64,000 nucleotides of DNA from PMNU01 sp035479875 (GTDB lineage Bacteria > Patescibacteriota > Saccharimonadia > Saccharimonadales > UBA4665), in contig DATIIH010000012.1 of the NCBI GenBank assembly GCA_035479875.1, positions 1 to 64,000 on the forward strand, read 5' to 3'. The position numbers were made by a program, and so were the translations under genes. Shown here one piece after another: positions 44,273 through 52,210 of the stretch. How positions within the stretch are numbered: position 1 is the first letter of the stretch; every line of letters starts with the position of its first letter. The notes under the pieces were generated by a model. The model ran no database searches, was not told where the DNA came from, and saw only the letters and a program-made list of their open reading frames with translations.

Positions 44273-46630
44273 ATGCCTACGCAGCAGGGAACTTTTATCG
44301 TTATCGAAGGGACTGACGGCTCGGGCAAGGGCACGCAGTTTAAGTTGCTCAGCGAACGACTGATGCAAGCCGGCTACCAGGTGGCAACATTCGATTTCCC
44401 TCAGTACGACTTACCTTCTAGCTACTTTGTGAAACGCTATCTGAATGGCGACTATGGTTCCGCCGAAGAAGTAGGCCCATACACCGCATCGCTCTTCTAT
44501 GCTCTTGATCGCTATGAAGCCGCGCCTAAAATTCGTCAAGCGTTAGCTGAGGGCAAAATCGTACTCGCCAACCGCTTTACTGGCAGCAATATGGCGCACC
44601 AGGGCACAAAATTTAATAATCCCGAGGAGCGCCGTGGCTACTACATCTGGCTCGACAATCTGGAGTTCGAGATGTTGCACATTCCGCGCCCCACAATGAG
44701 TTTTGTACTGCGCGTACCTGCCGAGATTTCGCAACAACTCGTCGATCAAAAAACTGAGCGTAGCTACACCGACAAAAAGCGCGACCTGCACGAAGCCGAC
44801 CTGTCCCATTTGCAGCGAGCGGTGGATGTATTTGACGACCTCACTCAGCTGTTCCCTAAAGATTTCCAGCGTATCGACTGTGTGCGCGACAATAAGCTGT
44901 TGGATATCGAAACTGTGCAGGCTATCTTGTGGGGCAAGATTAGCCCCATGCTGCCTCCGCCGCCCCAGCTAGAGATGCCGATGCCATCTGTAGCCGCCGC
45001 GGTAGCGCCCGCCCCCCAGCAGCAACTCGCCACACTCAAACAAGAGAATCCGTATGTTTTTAAGAACGACAAAGGTCAATATGAGATTACTGCCGCTGGG
45101 CATGCATTCCTTAAAGAGGCGGTAACCGACAGCGAGGGCAACGTCTACTCCTTTAGCGACAAACTCAGCCCTATAACAATTGCCGCGGCCATGGCCCGGC
45201 TGAGCCGGCGCGGCGACGACATGCGTATCACTATTTTAGATGAGTTTGCCGTGGCAGCCGGCAAGGACGAAAAACTATTGCAGCGCATCATTACTGCGTT
45301 TGGCGATGACTCCGTCCAGCAACTTGTGGGCCAGCACGTAGTCGTCGAAAACGCCAGCAATCTGCTCACCAAGAAGTTGGAATGGGGACGACTAGCATCC
45401 TACCTCGAGCAATCCACGCGCTATATCTACTTTGACCAAAAAGACAGCCGCGGCCACTACAAATATTACGTGCCCGAAGATTTACCCACCGAAGTAGCCG
45501 ACCATTATCGCCAGCAAATGGATTACCTGTTTGGCTTGTACTCAGATATCGTCCATAAACTAACCGACTTCGTCACACAAAACTCGACAACACCAAAAGA
45601 AGAGCGTGACGCGGCCTGGAAAGGCGCCGTTCGCGCTCAGGCCTGCGATGCAGTGCGCTCGTTATTGCCGGTAGCTACCAGCTCTACGGTCGGCATCTAT
45701 GCTTCTGGCCAGGCTCTGGAAAGTCTGATCATGCATCTCATGAGTGATGAGCTCCCTGAGGCCCGCAAGACGGGCGAAGATCTGCTTCGCGAAGCCCGCA
45801 AGACAATACCCACGTTTTTGGAACGCGCCGACAAGCCCGACCGCGGCGGCGCCATGATAGCCTACCGCGCCAACACATACAAGGCCGTCGACGACCTGGC
45901 CAAAATATATCTGCCAGAGAACCATGCCGCCGAGACCGAGCCAGTTACGCTCACCGACATCTGGCCGCGCAACGAGCTCGACCTCGTGCCCGACATGCTA
46001 TACGAACACAGCAGTCTGCCTCTCGAAGCATTACGAACTGAGATCAGCAGATGGCCGTACAATAAAAAACTCGAGGTTTTCGAAGCATACCTTGGGGAAC
46101 GGCTTAACCGTCGCCACCGCCCCGGCCGGGCACTCGAGAAAGCGCACTACAGCTGGGACCTCGTGTGCGACTACGGCATTTTCCGCGATCTGCAACGCCA
46201 CCGCATGGTCGACGACATGGAGTGGCAAGAGCTCACCCCACGCTACGGCTACGCAGTGCCCAGACTCGTAGAAGACGCCGGCCTCGCCGATGCTTTTGAG
46301 CAATGTTTTGACATCAGCCTTGCGCTGTATAGCTATCTGCAAGCAAAAGGCTACGCCCTCGAGGCCCAGTACGCCACGCTGCTCGGCCACCGCATGCGTT
46401 GGAAAGTCACTTACAATGCTCGTGAAGCTTTCCATTTGCACGAACTGCGTACTAGCCCCCAGGGCCACCCCGGTTATCGTAAATTGGTGCGACAAATGCA
46501 CGACGTTTTGGCTGCCAAGCATCCCTTACTCGGCGAAGCCATGAAGTTCGTTAACAAAGGCGAGGACCCCGAGCTCACCCGTCTGGCCGCCGAGCGTTAT
46601 ACGCAATTTAAGCTTCAGCAGCTGCAATAG
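44273..46630 (+). CDS. Thymidylate kinase fused to two tandem ThyX domains
   Basis: 785 residues. Tmk (1-235): Walker A EGTDGSGKGTQ, ANRFTGSNM (place of the DRY motif), and an Arg-rich LID. A Pro/Ala linker (about 236-265) leads to ThyX-like domain 1, with LEWGRLASYLEQSTRY (369-384), and domain 2, with RHR at 642-644 and ELTPRY (653-658). Domain 1 keeps the S/E-Q-S-x-RY half of the ThyX motif but not RH; domain 2 keeps RHR with a changed following segment. ThyX makes dTMP from dUMP with FAD; Tmk makes dTDP. SD GGGAG precedes the ATG. Confidence 0.9.
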   Translation: MPTQQGTFIVIEGTDGSGKGTQFKLLSERLMQAGYQVATFDFPQYDLPSSYFVKRYLNGDYGSAEEVGPYTASLFYALDRYEAAPKIRQALAEGKIVLANRFTGSNMAHQGTKFNNPEERRGYYIWLDNLEFEMLHIPRPTMSFVLRVPAEISQQLVDQKTERSYTDKKRDLHEADLSHLQRAVDVFDDLTQLFPKDFQRIDCVRDNKLLDIETVQAILWGKISPMLPPPPQLEMPMPSVAAAVAPAPQQQLATLKQENPYVFKNDKGQYEITAAGHAFLKEAVTDSEGNVYSFSDKLSPITIAAAMARLSRRGDDMRITILDEFAVAAGKDEKLLQRIITAFGDDSVQQLVGQHVVVENASNLLTKKLEWGRLASYLEQSTRYIYFDQKDSRGHYKYYVPEDLPTEVADHYRQQMDYLFGLYSDIVHKLTDFVTQNSTTPKEERDAAWKGAVRAQACDAVRSLLPVATSSTVGIYASGQALESLIMHLMSDELPEARKTGEDLLREARKTIPTFLERADKPDRGGAMIAYRANTYKAVDDLAKIYLPENHAAETEPVTLTDIWPRNELDLVPDMLYEHSSLPLEALRTEISRWPYNKKLEVFEAYLGERLNRRHRPGRALEKAHYSWDLVCDYGIFRDLQRHRMVDDMEWQELTPRYGYAVPRLVEDAGLADAFEQCFDISLALYSYLQAKGYALEAQYATLLGHRMRWKVTYNAREAFHLHELRTSPQGHPGYRKLVRQMHDVLAAKHPLLGEAMKFVNKGEDPELTRLAAERYTQFKLQQLQ

Positions 46631-46865
46631 TCGGTACGGCCACCGATCCGGCATATAGCGCAGCTACCCTTTGCCGCAACGCACGACCTTCGGCGACGTG
46701 CTGTAGGCGACGGAGTTCCCTCTCCTCGTCTGGAAAGGGAACTCCGTGATCAGCATTGGCCAATTGACTGTGAACGCAGCTCGCGCCAAGATGGCCGCAC
46801 AGCGGCACCACACGCACACCCAAAACCGACTCGCCACTCAGCTGCCATCTACTCTGTTCGTTCAT
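46608..46865 (-). CDS. Small orphan protein with attenuator leader (copy 1)
   Basis: 85 residues from ATG 46865 with AAGGAG seven bases upstream. N-terminal part has two cysteines (LCGHLGASC), then a charged helix (PDEERELRRLQHVAEGRALRQRV). No signal or membrane segment, no family. Its leader nearly repeats that of the next gene upstream. The 3' end overlaps the convergent fusion gene by 23 bases. Confidence 0.6.
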   Translation of the reverse strand: MNEQSRWQLSGESVLGVRVVPLCGHLGASCVHSQLANADHGVPFPDEERELRRLQHVAEGRALRQRVAALYAGSVAVPTIAAAEA

Positions 46866-46882
46866 GTATTTCTCCTTAAAAT

Positions 46883-46947
46883 AAAACCGAGCTCTTGGAT
46901 TGAGCTCGGTTTTCGATATTTTGTTATAACTAACTAGCACTCAATCC
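46883..46947 (-). promoter_or_regulatory. Attenuator-like leader, copy 1 (terminator versus antiterminator)
   Basis: A perfect 12-bp hairpin, AAAACCGAGCTC/GAGCTCGGTTTT (46913 to 46883 on the minus strand), with T-rich end directly before the ribosome site. Upstream GGATTGAG (46947-46940) is exactly complementary to CTCAATCC (46904-46897), which spans the hairpin's left arm and loop, so the two pairings exclude each other. Confidence 0.6.
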
Positions 46948-47313
46948 GGGAGGTGAGTCTATAAAGGGATAACGCTGATGGGCAACAGGGAACTTATCTT
47001 CCCAGTATGGTGCAGTATAAAATGGGTCGGCGTAAGGCTCATCGGGGATCGGCGGCACAGAAGACACGCCCCAAACGACACCGTCAAGTAGTTCTGTCAC
47101 ATACTTATCCGCCTCGGCACGCAAACGTGCCTCAGTGGCTGCTGAGGCTGTGGGTTGGGTGCGCGCACGGAGCCCGAGGACAGCCGCACCCGCCGCCCGC
47201 GCAAGTCTTTCATCGCGCACAACATCTTGAGAGCCTTGCAGTACCTCTCGCCACAACCTCTCTCGCTGCTGGCGAGCGCCGCCGTTTAATGCTTTTGCTC
47301 TTCCTACACCCAT
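46930..47313 (-). CDS. Small orphan protein with attenuator leader (copy 2)
   Basis: 127 residues from ATG 47313 with AGGAG seven bases upstream. Arg/Ala-rich helical first two thirds (GGARQQRERLWREVLQGSQD), then a Pro/Tyr/Trp/Asp-rich tail (PPIPDEPYADPFYTAPYWED). No signal peptide or membrane segment, no family. Its last codons contain the GGATTGAG element used by the leader of the downstream gene. Confidence 0.6.
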   Translation of the reverse strand: MGVGRAKALNGGARQQRERLWREVLQGSQDVVRDERLARAAGAAVLGLRARTQPTASAATEARLRAEADKYVTELLDGVVWGVSSVPPIPDEPYADPFYTAPYWEDKFPVAHQRYPFIDSPPGLSAS

Positions 47314-47325
47314 ATATTTCTCCTA

Positions 47326-47398
47326 TATTAAAAAACCGAGCCCTTTGGATTGAGCTCGGTTTGTTCTTGGTAACTTAGTTGTACTTAGGGCTCAATCC
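47326..47398 (-). promoter_or_regulatory. Attenuator-like leader, copy 2
   Basis: ACCGAGCTC pairs with GGGCTCGGT (47360 to 47336 region, one G-U pair) and is followed by T6AATA, then the ribosome site. GGATTGAGCCC (47398-47388) can pair with CTCAATCC of the hairpin or with GGGCTC of its right arm. Same layout and same flanking SD as copy 1. Confidence 0.6.
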
Positions 47399-47534
47399 TC
47401 ACGGGTGCGTACGCAAAAATAAGGGTGTAGCCAAAGAGCCCCTGTAGTGTGCGTGCGATGTTTTGGATTAAAACCATGTACTTTATGATCGCGCATGGCG
47501 GGCAGTTTGTCAAATGGCGCCATTACACAAAACG
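47399..47534. other. Divergent intergenic stretch, no gene seen
   Basis: Between the minus-strand leader (47398) and the plus-strand promoter (47535). Contains a GCGTACGC palindrome near 47407 and, on the minus strand, a GGGGCTC near 47440 that could pair with the GAGCCC of leader copy 2. No convincing minus promoter boxes were identified. Confidence 0.4.
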
Positions 47535-47572
47535 TTGACAACGTTGACAAAAAGACACGCAAAGACTAAACT
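47535..47572 (+). promoter_or_regulatory. Promoter of M20 peptidase gene with duplicated -35
   Basis: TTGACA occurs at 47535-47540 and 47544-47549; the second is 17 bp from TAAACT (47567-47572). Start expected near 47579, inside a GCGGTTA/TAACCGC hairpin (47576-47593). Confidence 0.7.
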
Positions 47573-47625
47573 GTAGCGGTTATGAGTAACCGCCAAGTCT
47601 GCTTTATTCTCATTATGAACTCGAA

Positions 47626-47691
47626 GGAGCTCGGCTAAGCGCACGCAAAATTTTTAAAGAAAGCTAGCCGAGCTCCAAAGCTCGGCTTTTT
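47626..47691 (+). promoter_or_regulatory. Attenuator before M20 peptidase: two mutually exclusive hairpins
   Basis: Segment A GGAGCTCGGCT (47626-47636) is perfectly complementary to B AGCCGAGCTCC (47666-47676). B also pairs with C AGCTCGGCT (47679-47687) to form a terminator with a 4-nt loop and T5. A:B would block the terminator. The ATG follows ten bases later without a Shine-Dalgarno. Confidence 0.65.
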
Positions 47692-47701
47692 GTTTATTAC
47701 T

Positions 47702-48859
47702 ATGACGCAAGAACAATTAATCGAGAAAACCAAACAACTAATCGCCATCCCTTCAGTAGCGCAGGACCCCGCAGCGCTGCTTGAGGCGCTTGATTTTATT
47801 GCCGCCATGATTTGGGAGCGCTGCCCAGACGTAACCATTGAGCGTTTTAAGAGCAACTATAAGCCCGGCCTGCTCGCGTATCGCGGCGCGCAGCGCCCGG
47901 CCAATTTCCGTATCATGCTTAACGGCCACCTCGACGTCGTACCCGGCAAACCCGAACAATATAAAGCAGTCGTTAAAGACGGCAAGCTGTACGGGCGCGG
48001 TGTATATGATATGAAAGCCGCGTGCGTCGTCCTGACCGATCAATTCTGTAGGTTTGTAAATGAGGTGCCGTATGCGCTCGGCCTGCAAATTGTTACCGAC
48101 GAAGAGAGCGACGGCAGGAATGGGACGCTTTACCAGATCAAAAAGGGTGTCCGCGCCGACTTTATAATCGCGGGGGAGTGTGGCCGTCCTCTTGGCACGT
48201 ACGAAATCGCTAACGAAGCTAAAGGTTTCGTGATGGCCGAAATCGGCTTTCATGGCCGGGCAGCACACAGTGCATATCCATGGAAGGGCAACAATGCCGC
48301 GCTCCGAGCGACTACCTTCATAAACGCACTGCACGAGCGCTTCCCAGTGCCGCTAGAGGCCAGCGACGAGACATTTATTAGCGTTACCTCGTTATCTGCA
48401 GTTAGCGACGCGCACAGCAAGTTACCCGATTTTGCAACGGTTAAAGTTGTGGCACGCTATGCTGCTGGCGACCCAAACTTTAGGAGCAGGCGCCATTTTG
48501 CAGCGCTTATCGAGGAAATCGACCCGACTGCCGAAATTGTAAATATTCTGAACTTCGAATCGCCGATCTACACCAATCCTCAAAACCCTCTGCTGCTAAG
48601 CCTCAAGGCTTCCGCCGAGAAGATCGAAAGAGCTGAGTTTTCTTTTGTGAGCCGTCACGGTACCGGCGACGGCCGTTTTTACGGTGACGTTGGCGATGAA
48701 GCCTGTGAATTCGGCATTGCTGGCGAAGACTCACACGGCGATCACGAATACATAACCCTGGAAGCTTTCAAGAATTACCGTGCCACACTACACGACTTTT
48801 TGGCTAAAACTACCGTAACCGAAAAAGAGCATAGTAACACCCGTGCATTCGTTGGTTGA
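47702..48859 (+). CDS. M20 family zinc metallopeptidase
   Basis: 385 residues from ATG 47702; TTG 47690 lies in the terminator T run and is rejected. NGHLDVVPG (metal His and Asp), GRGVYDMKAA (bridging Asp), TDEESDG (catalytic Glu pair) and AGECGRP fit the ArgE/DapE/CPG2 family. It cleaves an N-acyl amino acid or dipeptide; the exact substrate is unknown. Expression is probably controlled by the attenuator just upstream. Confidence 0.88.
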   Translation: MTQEQLIEKTKQLIAIPSVAQDPAALLEALDFIAAMIWERCPDVTIERFKSNYKPGLLAYRGAQRPANFRIMLNGHLDVVPGKPEQYKAVVKDGKLYGRGVYDMKAACVVLTDQFCRFVNEVPYALGLQIVTDEESDGRNGTLYQIKKGVRADFIIAGECGRPLGTYEIANEAKGFVMAEIGFHGRAAHSAYPWKGNNAALRATTFINALHERFPVPLEASDETFISVTSLSAVSDAHSKLPDFATVKVVARYAAGDPNFRSRRHFAALIEEIDPTAEIVNILNFESPIYTNPQNPLLLSLKASAEKIERAEFSFVSRHGTGDGRFYGDVGDEACEFGIAGEDSHGDHEYITLEAFKNYRATLHDFLAKTTVTEKEHSNTRAFVG

Positions 48860-48884
48860 CGTAAACAGCCACAACAGGTATAAT
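48856..48884 (+). promoter_or_regulatory. rplJL promoter
   Basis: TTGACG (48856-48861), 17-bp spacer, consensus TATAAT (48879-48884). The best sigma-70-type promoter in the window; start expected near 48891. Confidence 0.85.
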
Positions 48885-48890
48885 GATCAG

Positions 48891-49017
48891 GAACATTACC
48901 GAAGACCGTAGCTGCCCTAACAAGCTTAATTTGCTACCGAGGCAATGAAACAAATCTAGTTTTTTGTTTTAGAGCACCGAAGAAGCCTTTGATAATGCGA
49001 GAATCAAAGGCTTTTTT
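48891..49017 (+). promoter_or_regulatory. L10-type leader with attenuator terminator
   Basis: About 198 nt separate the promoter and rplJ. The first 70 nt can fold as an L10-binding leader by position and shape. A terminator follows: AAGCCTTTGAT (48983-48993) pairs with ATCAAAGGCTT (49003-49013), then T6. It lies inside the transcript upstream of rplJ, so it should act as an attenuator set by free L10(L12) complex. Confidence 0.65.
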
Positions 49018-49088
49018 ATTTAGCCGGCGAATCTCGAAATCCTTAACAATCTAGGTCGAAGATGTAACTAACAAGGAACAATAACTAT

Positions 49089-49610
49089 ATGGCATTAACC
49101 AAAGACAAGAAGCACGCCGTCGTTGCCGAAGTCACCGAGAGCCTGTCGTCTTCCAAGATGACCGTTGTCGCCAAATACCAAGGCACAACCGTAAAGGCAA
49201 TCCAACAACTTCGCCGCGACGCGCGCGCCGGCGGCACTAAATTACGTGTCGTCAAAAACCGTTTGGTTGTCAAAGCCCTGCACGATGTCGACTCTCTCAA
49301 GGATGTCGACACCACCGCTTTAAGTGGACAGCTCCTCTACGCTTTTAACAGCCAGGACGAAGTTGCCCCCGCCCAAGCGCTCGCAGCCTTTGCCAAGCAA
49401 AACCCATCAATCGAATTTGTAGGCGCCATTACGGCCCAAGGCAAATTCATTGGTGCCGACGAAGTAAAAGCGCTCAGTGAGCTTCCGAGCAAAGAACAGC
49501 TCATCGCTCAGGTGGTGGCCACCCTTACTTCACCAGTCAACGACGTGCTAAACGCCCTTTCGGGCAACCTGCACGGCCTACTGGACGGCATCGAAGCTAA
49601 AGCAAGCTAA
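49089..49610 (+). CDS. rplJ: 50S ribosomal protein L10
   Basis: 173 residues. SSKMTVVAKYQGTTVKAIQQLRRDARAGG and LRVVKNRLVVKAL are the L10 N-terminal 23S-binding region; the C-terminal helix (LTSPVNDVLNALSGNLHGLLDGI) carries L7/L12 dimers. L10 normally represses its own operon by binding the leader, which is present upstream. AAGGA precedes the ATG. rplL follows 23 bases on. Confidence 0.96.
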   Translation: MALTKDKKHAVVAEVTESLSSSKMTVVAKYQGTTVKAIQQLRRDARAGGTKLRVVKNRLVVKALHDVDSLKDVDTTALSGQLLYAFNSQDEVAPAQALAAFAKQNPSIEFVGAITAQGKFIGADEVKALSELPSKEQLIAQVVATLTSPVNDVLNALSGNLHGLLDGIEAKAS

Positions 49611-49633
49611 TACTATTGAAAGGATCTACTGAA

Positions 49634-50008
49634 ATGGCAGATTTAAAGAAACTGGCAGAAGAGCTTACTAAGCTAACTGTCCTCGAAGTTAACGAACTCA
49701 AAAACATCCTCAAGGATGAATACGGCATCGAGCCGGCTGCTGCAGCTGTTGCTGTTGCCGCTGCTCCTGCTGAAGGTGCTGCAGTTGCAGACGAAAAGAG
49801 CGAATACGACGTCGTCTTAAAGGACGCCGGCGCTCAAAAAGTCGCAGTCATCAAGGCAGTTAAAGACCTGACCGGCCTCGGTCTTGGCGAAGCCAAGGCT
49901 TTGGTTGACGGCGCTCCTAAGACCATCCTCGAGAAGGCCAAGAAGGAAGACGCTGAAAGCGCTAAGAAAAAGCTTGAAGAAGCTGGCGCAGTCGTCGAGT
50001 TGGTTTAA
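49634..50008 (+). CDS. rplL: 50S ribosomal protein L7/L12
   Basis: 124 residues from ATG 49634 after AAAGG. The N-terminal dimerisation helices (ADLKKLAEELTKLTVLEVNELKN split by an Ala-rich hinge) and the C-terminal factor-binding domain KVAVIKAVKDLTGLGLGEAK are standard. It recruits translation GTPases. The hinge is only about 20 residues of Ala/Val/Pro. Confidence 0.97.
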   Translation: MADLKKLAEELTKLTVLEVNELKNILKDEYGIEPAAAAVAVAAAPAEGAAVADEKSEYDVVLKDAGAQKVAVIKAVKDLTGLGLGEAKALVDGAPKTILEKAKKEDAESAKKKLEEAGAVVELV

Positions 50009-50025
50009 TACACCATCTCTCCTGC

Positions 50026-50055
50026 AAAAACCGCTCGGCTTTCCGGGCGGTTTTT
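50026..50055 (+). terminator. Rho-independent terminator after rplL
   Basis: CCGCTCGG (50031-50038), loop CTTT, CCGGGCGG (50043-50050), with one U-G pair, flanked by A5 and T5. Confidence 0.88.
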
Positions 50056-50072
50056 GATATATTGAACTCGAA

Positions 50073-50753
50073 ATGGCAGCACAACAATACGTCTGGTATG
50101 TTTCTTATGGCTCCAATCTAAGGCGGGAACGCTTTTTGAAGTACATTTTGGGCGGCACAGCACCCGGCGGCAAACGATCTAACTCTGGTTGTGTCGATCG
50201 GACACCTCCGCTTCGTGACTATGCCTTAGACGTCCCAGGCGACTTATACTTCAGCGCCCGCTCGGCGATATACGATGGCGGGGTTGCCTTCATCGATCAC
50301 ACCGTACGACACAAAACAGTTAAAACACGGGCATACCTTATTAAACTCGAACAATTCTGGGAAATTACACGCCAAGAAAACGGCTGGCTCAGTATGCCAG
50401 AAGGCTTACCATCTGTAGAGGCTATTCAGCAACAGGGCCAGATAACACTCGCCTACACGGGGGCTTCTACCAGAGGGCACTCTTCCAAGTATTCGCTGTT
50501 GGTGCACCTTGGATATCATGATGGCTATCCACTGCTCACATTCACGTGTCCCGAGCGATACAAAGAAGCAAACGCACCGTCCCGCACCTACGTGCAGACG
50601 CTGGCCATCGGCTTACAGGAGTCACACAAAATGACCGCAGACGAAATCGCCAACTACCTTGCAGATAAATGGGGTGTCCACGGTATGTATAAGCCGCACG
50701 AGATCGCCAAAATCGTACGACCAGTTCTACAGTCGCTCCCTTTAAACGGTTAG
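50073..50753 (+). CDS. Gamma-glutamylcyclotransferase-like protein
   Basis: 226 residues. WYVSYGSNLRRERF (about 8-21) is the YGSNL motif of the GGCT/AIG2 fold, and the following GGxxPGG, LYF and GGVAF segments match an actinobacterial subgroup often mislabelled histone deacetylase. GGCT enzymes cyclise gamma-glutamyl groups; the substrate of this subgroup is unknown. TATATT lies nine bases before the ATG. Confidence 0.78.
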   Translation: MAAQQYVWYVSYGSNLRRERFLKYILGGTAPGGKRSNSGCVDRTPPLRDYALDVPGDLYFSARSAIYDGGVAFIDHTVRHKTVKTRAYLIKLEQFWEITRQENGWLSMPEGLPSVEAIQQQGQITLAYTGASTRGHSSKYSLLVHLGYHDGYPLLTFTCPERYKEANAPSRTYVQTLAIGLQESHKMTADEIANYLADKWGVHGMYKPHEIAKIVRPVLQSLPLNG

Positions 50754-50757
50754 CTAC

Positions 50758-51387
50758 CTAGACGGAGCCTTTGGCGCATCGGTATTCACGCAATGATCCA
50801 AGGAGTTCATCGCCTTGCTCGTGTAGGGCCACCTTGCAGTCAGGGCAGAAGTCATTTTGTCCGCTTTCCATACGGATGGGGGGCGGGGGTAGACCTCGCG
50901 CAATTCGGTCGAAGAGTGTTTCTGGCGAGATGAGTTTACCGACCGCCGCAACTGGCATGTCTACTGCGCTGCTCATGAGGCAGCTTTCGACCGCGCAGTG
51001 GGCGACATCTGAAGCGTCATGCAGAGGGGGCTCATAGCCAATCGCGTGTCCACTCTCATGTGATGTAGTAGAGCGGACCACTTGCGGCTTGCCGTGCGTA
51101 ATATCTACGTAGACTTTTCCGGAACCCTCGAATGAGGTGCCGAGCCTTCCATCCGTGCTAAACAGCGGAACAGCCATAACATGAAGGTCGACGTCTGTCT
51201 GTAGTTTGCCATAGCTGACTCGGCGCGGATCTACCAGGCCATCTGAAGTCAAAGGCAAATTCACCGTCTTCTCTCTCGTTACTAGGGTCTGGCCCATATA
51301 ATATGCCGTCATTCCAAGGCCAGCATGTATGGCATCCATTACCGGTGTCGGTAGGGTCTCTAGACTGTAGATATTCGCAGATATCAT
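50758..51387 (-). CDS. Archaemetzincin-like zinc metallopeptidase, variant
   Basis: 209 residues from ATG 51387. SHESGHAIGYE gives HExxHxxG (H110, E111, H114). HCAVESCLMSS (130-140) gives the archaemetzincin H-C-x4-C-x-M Met-turn, and FCPDC (180-184) the final CxxC. In known archaemetzincins the third His follows the G after two residues; here 12 residues are inserted. Predicted cytoplasmic zinc peptidase with a structural Zn site. TATAAT ends seven bases before the ATG, and an in-frame ATG at 51423 lies upstream of that promoter and is rejected. Confidence 0.75.
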   Translation of the reverse strand: MISANIYSLETLPTPVMDAIHAGLGMTAYYMGQTLVTREKTVNLPLTSDGLVDPRRVSYGKLQTDVDLHVMAVPLFSTDGRLGTSFEGSGKVYVDITHGKPQVVRSTTSHESGHAIGYEPPLHDASDVAHCAVESCLMSSAVDMPVAAVGKLISPETLFDRIARGLPPPPIRMESGQNDFCPDCKVALHEQGDELLGSLREYRCAKGSV

Positions 51388-51394
51388 GGCATAT

Positions 51395-51423
51395 ATTATA
51401 CCATATCCCGTATCCAAACGCAA
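51395..51423 (-). promoter_or_regulatory. Leaderless promoter of archaemetzincin-like gene
   Basis: On the minus strand TTGCGT (51423-51418), 17-bp spacer, consensus TATAAT (51400-51395), then ATG after seven bases. Confidence 0.65.
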
Positions 51424-51630
51424 GGTCTCTTCTGAACGACGACGCTACGTGTACGGCCCTCGTGGGCAGGCTAAGCACAATATAAGTGCCCTCTGTTATT
51501 GACCTTATACCCGTCACTTATCCACAATAACGCACAGCATTTTGACTTGACTTCTGCCGTGTGATAGTCTTAGGTGTAAGTGTATACAAACAAACACTGC
51601 TTGTGAGATTGAGAGACGACAACAGACATT

Positions 51631-52140
51631 ATGGCAGATGTAGCAGACAAACAAATTAAACGGCTGAGGGCGTTGATCCAAGAAGCCGAAACAAATTTGG
51701 CGGCAGCTAACGAGCTGCTTATTAGCTTAGTAGGCGATGAGCACAACTTAGCGCCCGTTAAACAAGACGACAACCTCGGTAAAGTTATCGAGGGCGTCTT
51801 TGACGGCCAAAACATGGTCGGCAGTGACGGTAAGATGTACCCGGTGCCCGCTAACTACGCCAGCAAGTCTAAACTCGTGCAAGGCGACATCCTCAAATTG
51901 ACCATCGCCGATGACGGCATGTTTTTGTACAAGCAGATTGGCCCAATCCCGCGTAAGCAGGTGGTTGGCGCCCTTAAACTCGAAAATGGCCACTATTTTG
52001 TAGACGTTGCAGGACGCGAATTCCGCGTACTGCTCGCCAGCGTTACCTACTTTAAGGCCAAACCCGGCGACCAAGTAAGCGTTAACCTGCCCGAAGACGA
52101 TTCCAACGCCGAGTGGGCCGCCCTCGAAGCCGCTTTGTAA
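51631..52140 (+). CDS. Conserved-looking protein: coiled coil + small beta domains
   Basis: 169 residues. Residues 3-38 form a helix (KQIKRLRALIQEAETNLAAA). Then two beta-rich segments with repeated VxGxxY/VxLP-like ends: GKVIEGVFDGQNMVGSDGKMYPVP and GALKLENGHYFVDVAG, ending KAKPGDQVSVNLPED, as in small barrel domains that bind nucleic acid or ligand. No known family assigned. TTGACT boxes near 51547 suggest an own promoter with an 80-nt leader. Confidence 0.7.
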   Translation: MADVADKQIKRLRALIQEAETNLAAANELLISLVGDEHNLAPVKQDDNLGKVIEGVFDGQNMVGSDGKMYPVPANYASKSKLVQGDILKLTIADDGMFLYKQIGPIPRKQVVGALKLENGHYFVDVAGREFRVLLASVTYFKAKPGDQVSVNLPEDDSNAEWAALEAAL

Positions 52141-52210
52141 AATTAACCGCGTTCGCTAGGCAACACGACCCTGCCGTGATATTTTTAGGCGTCTTTTAAG
52201 CAGGAGTGAG

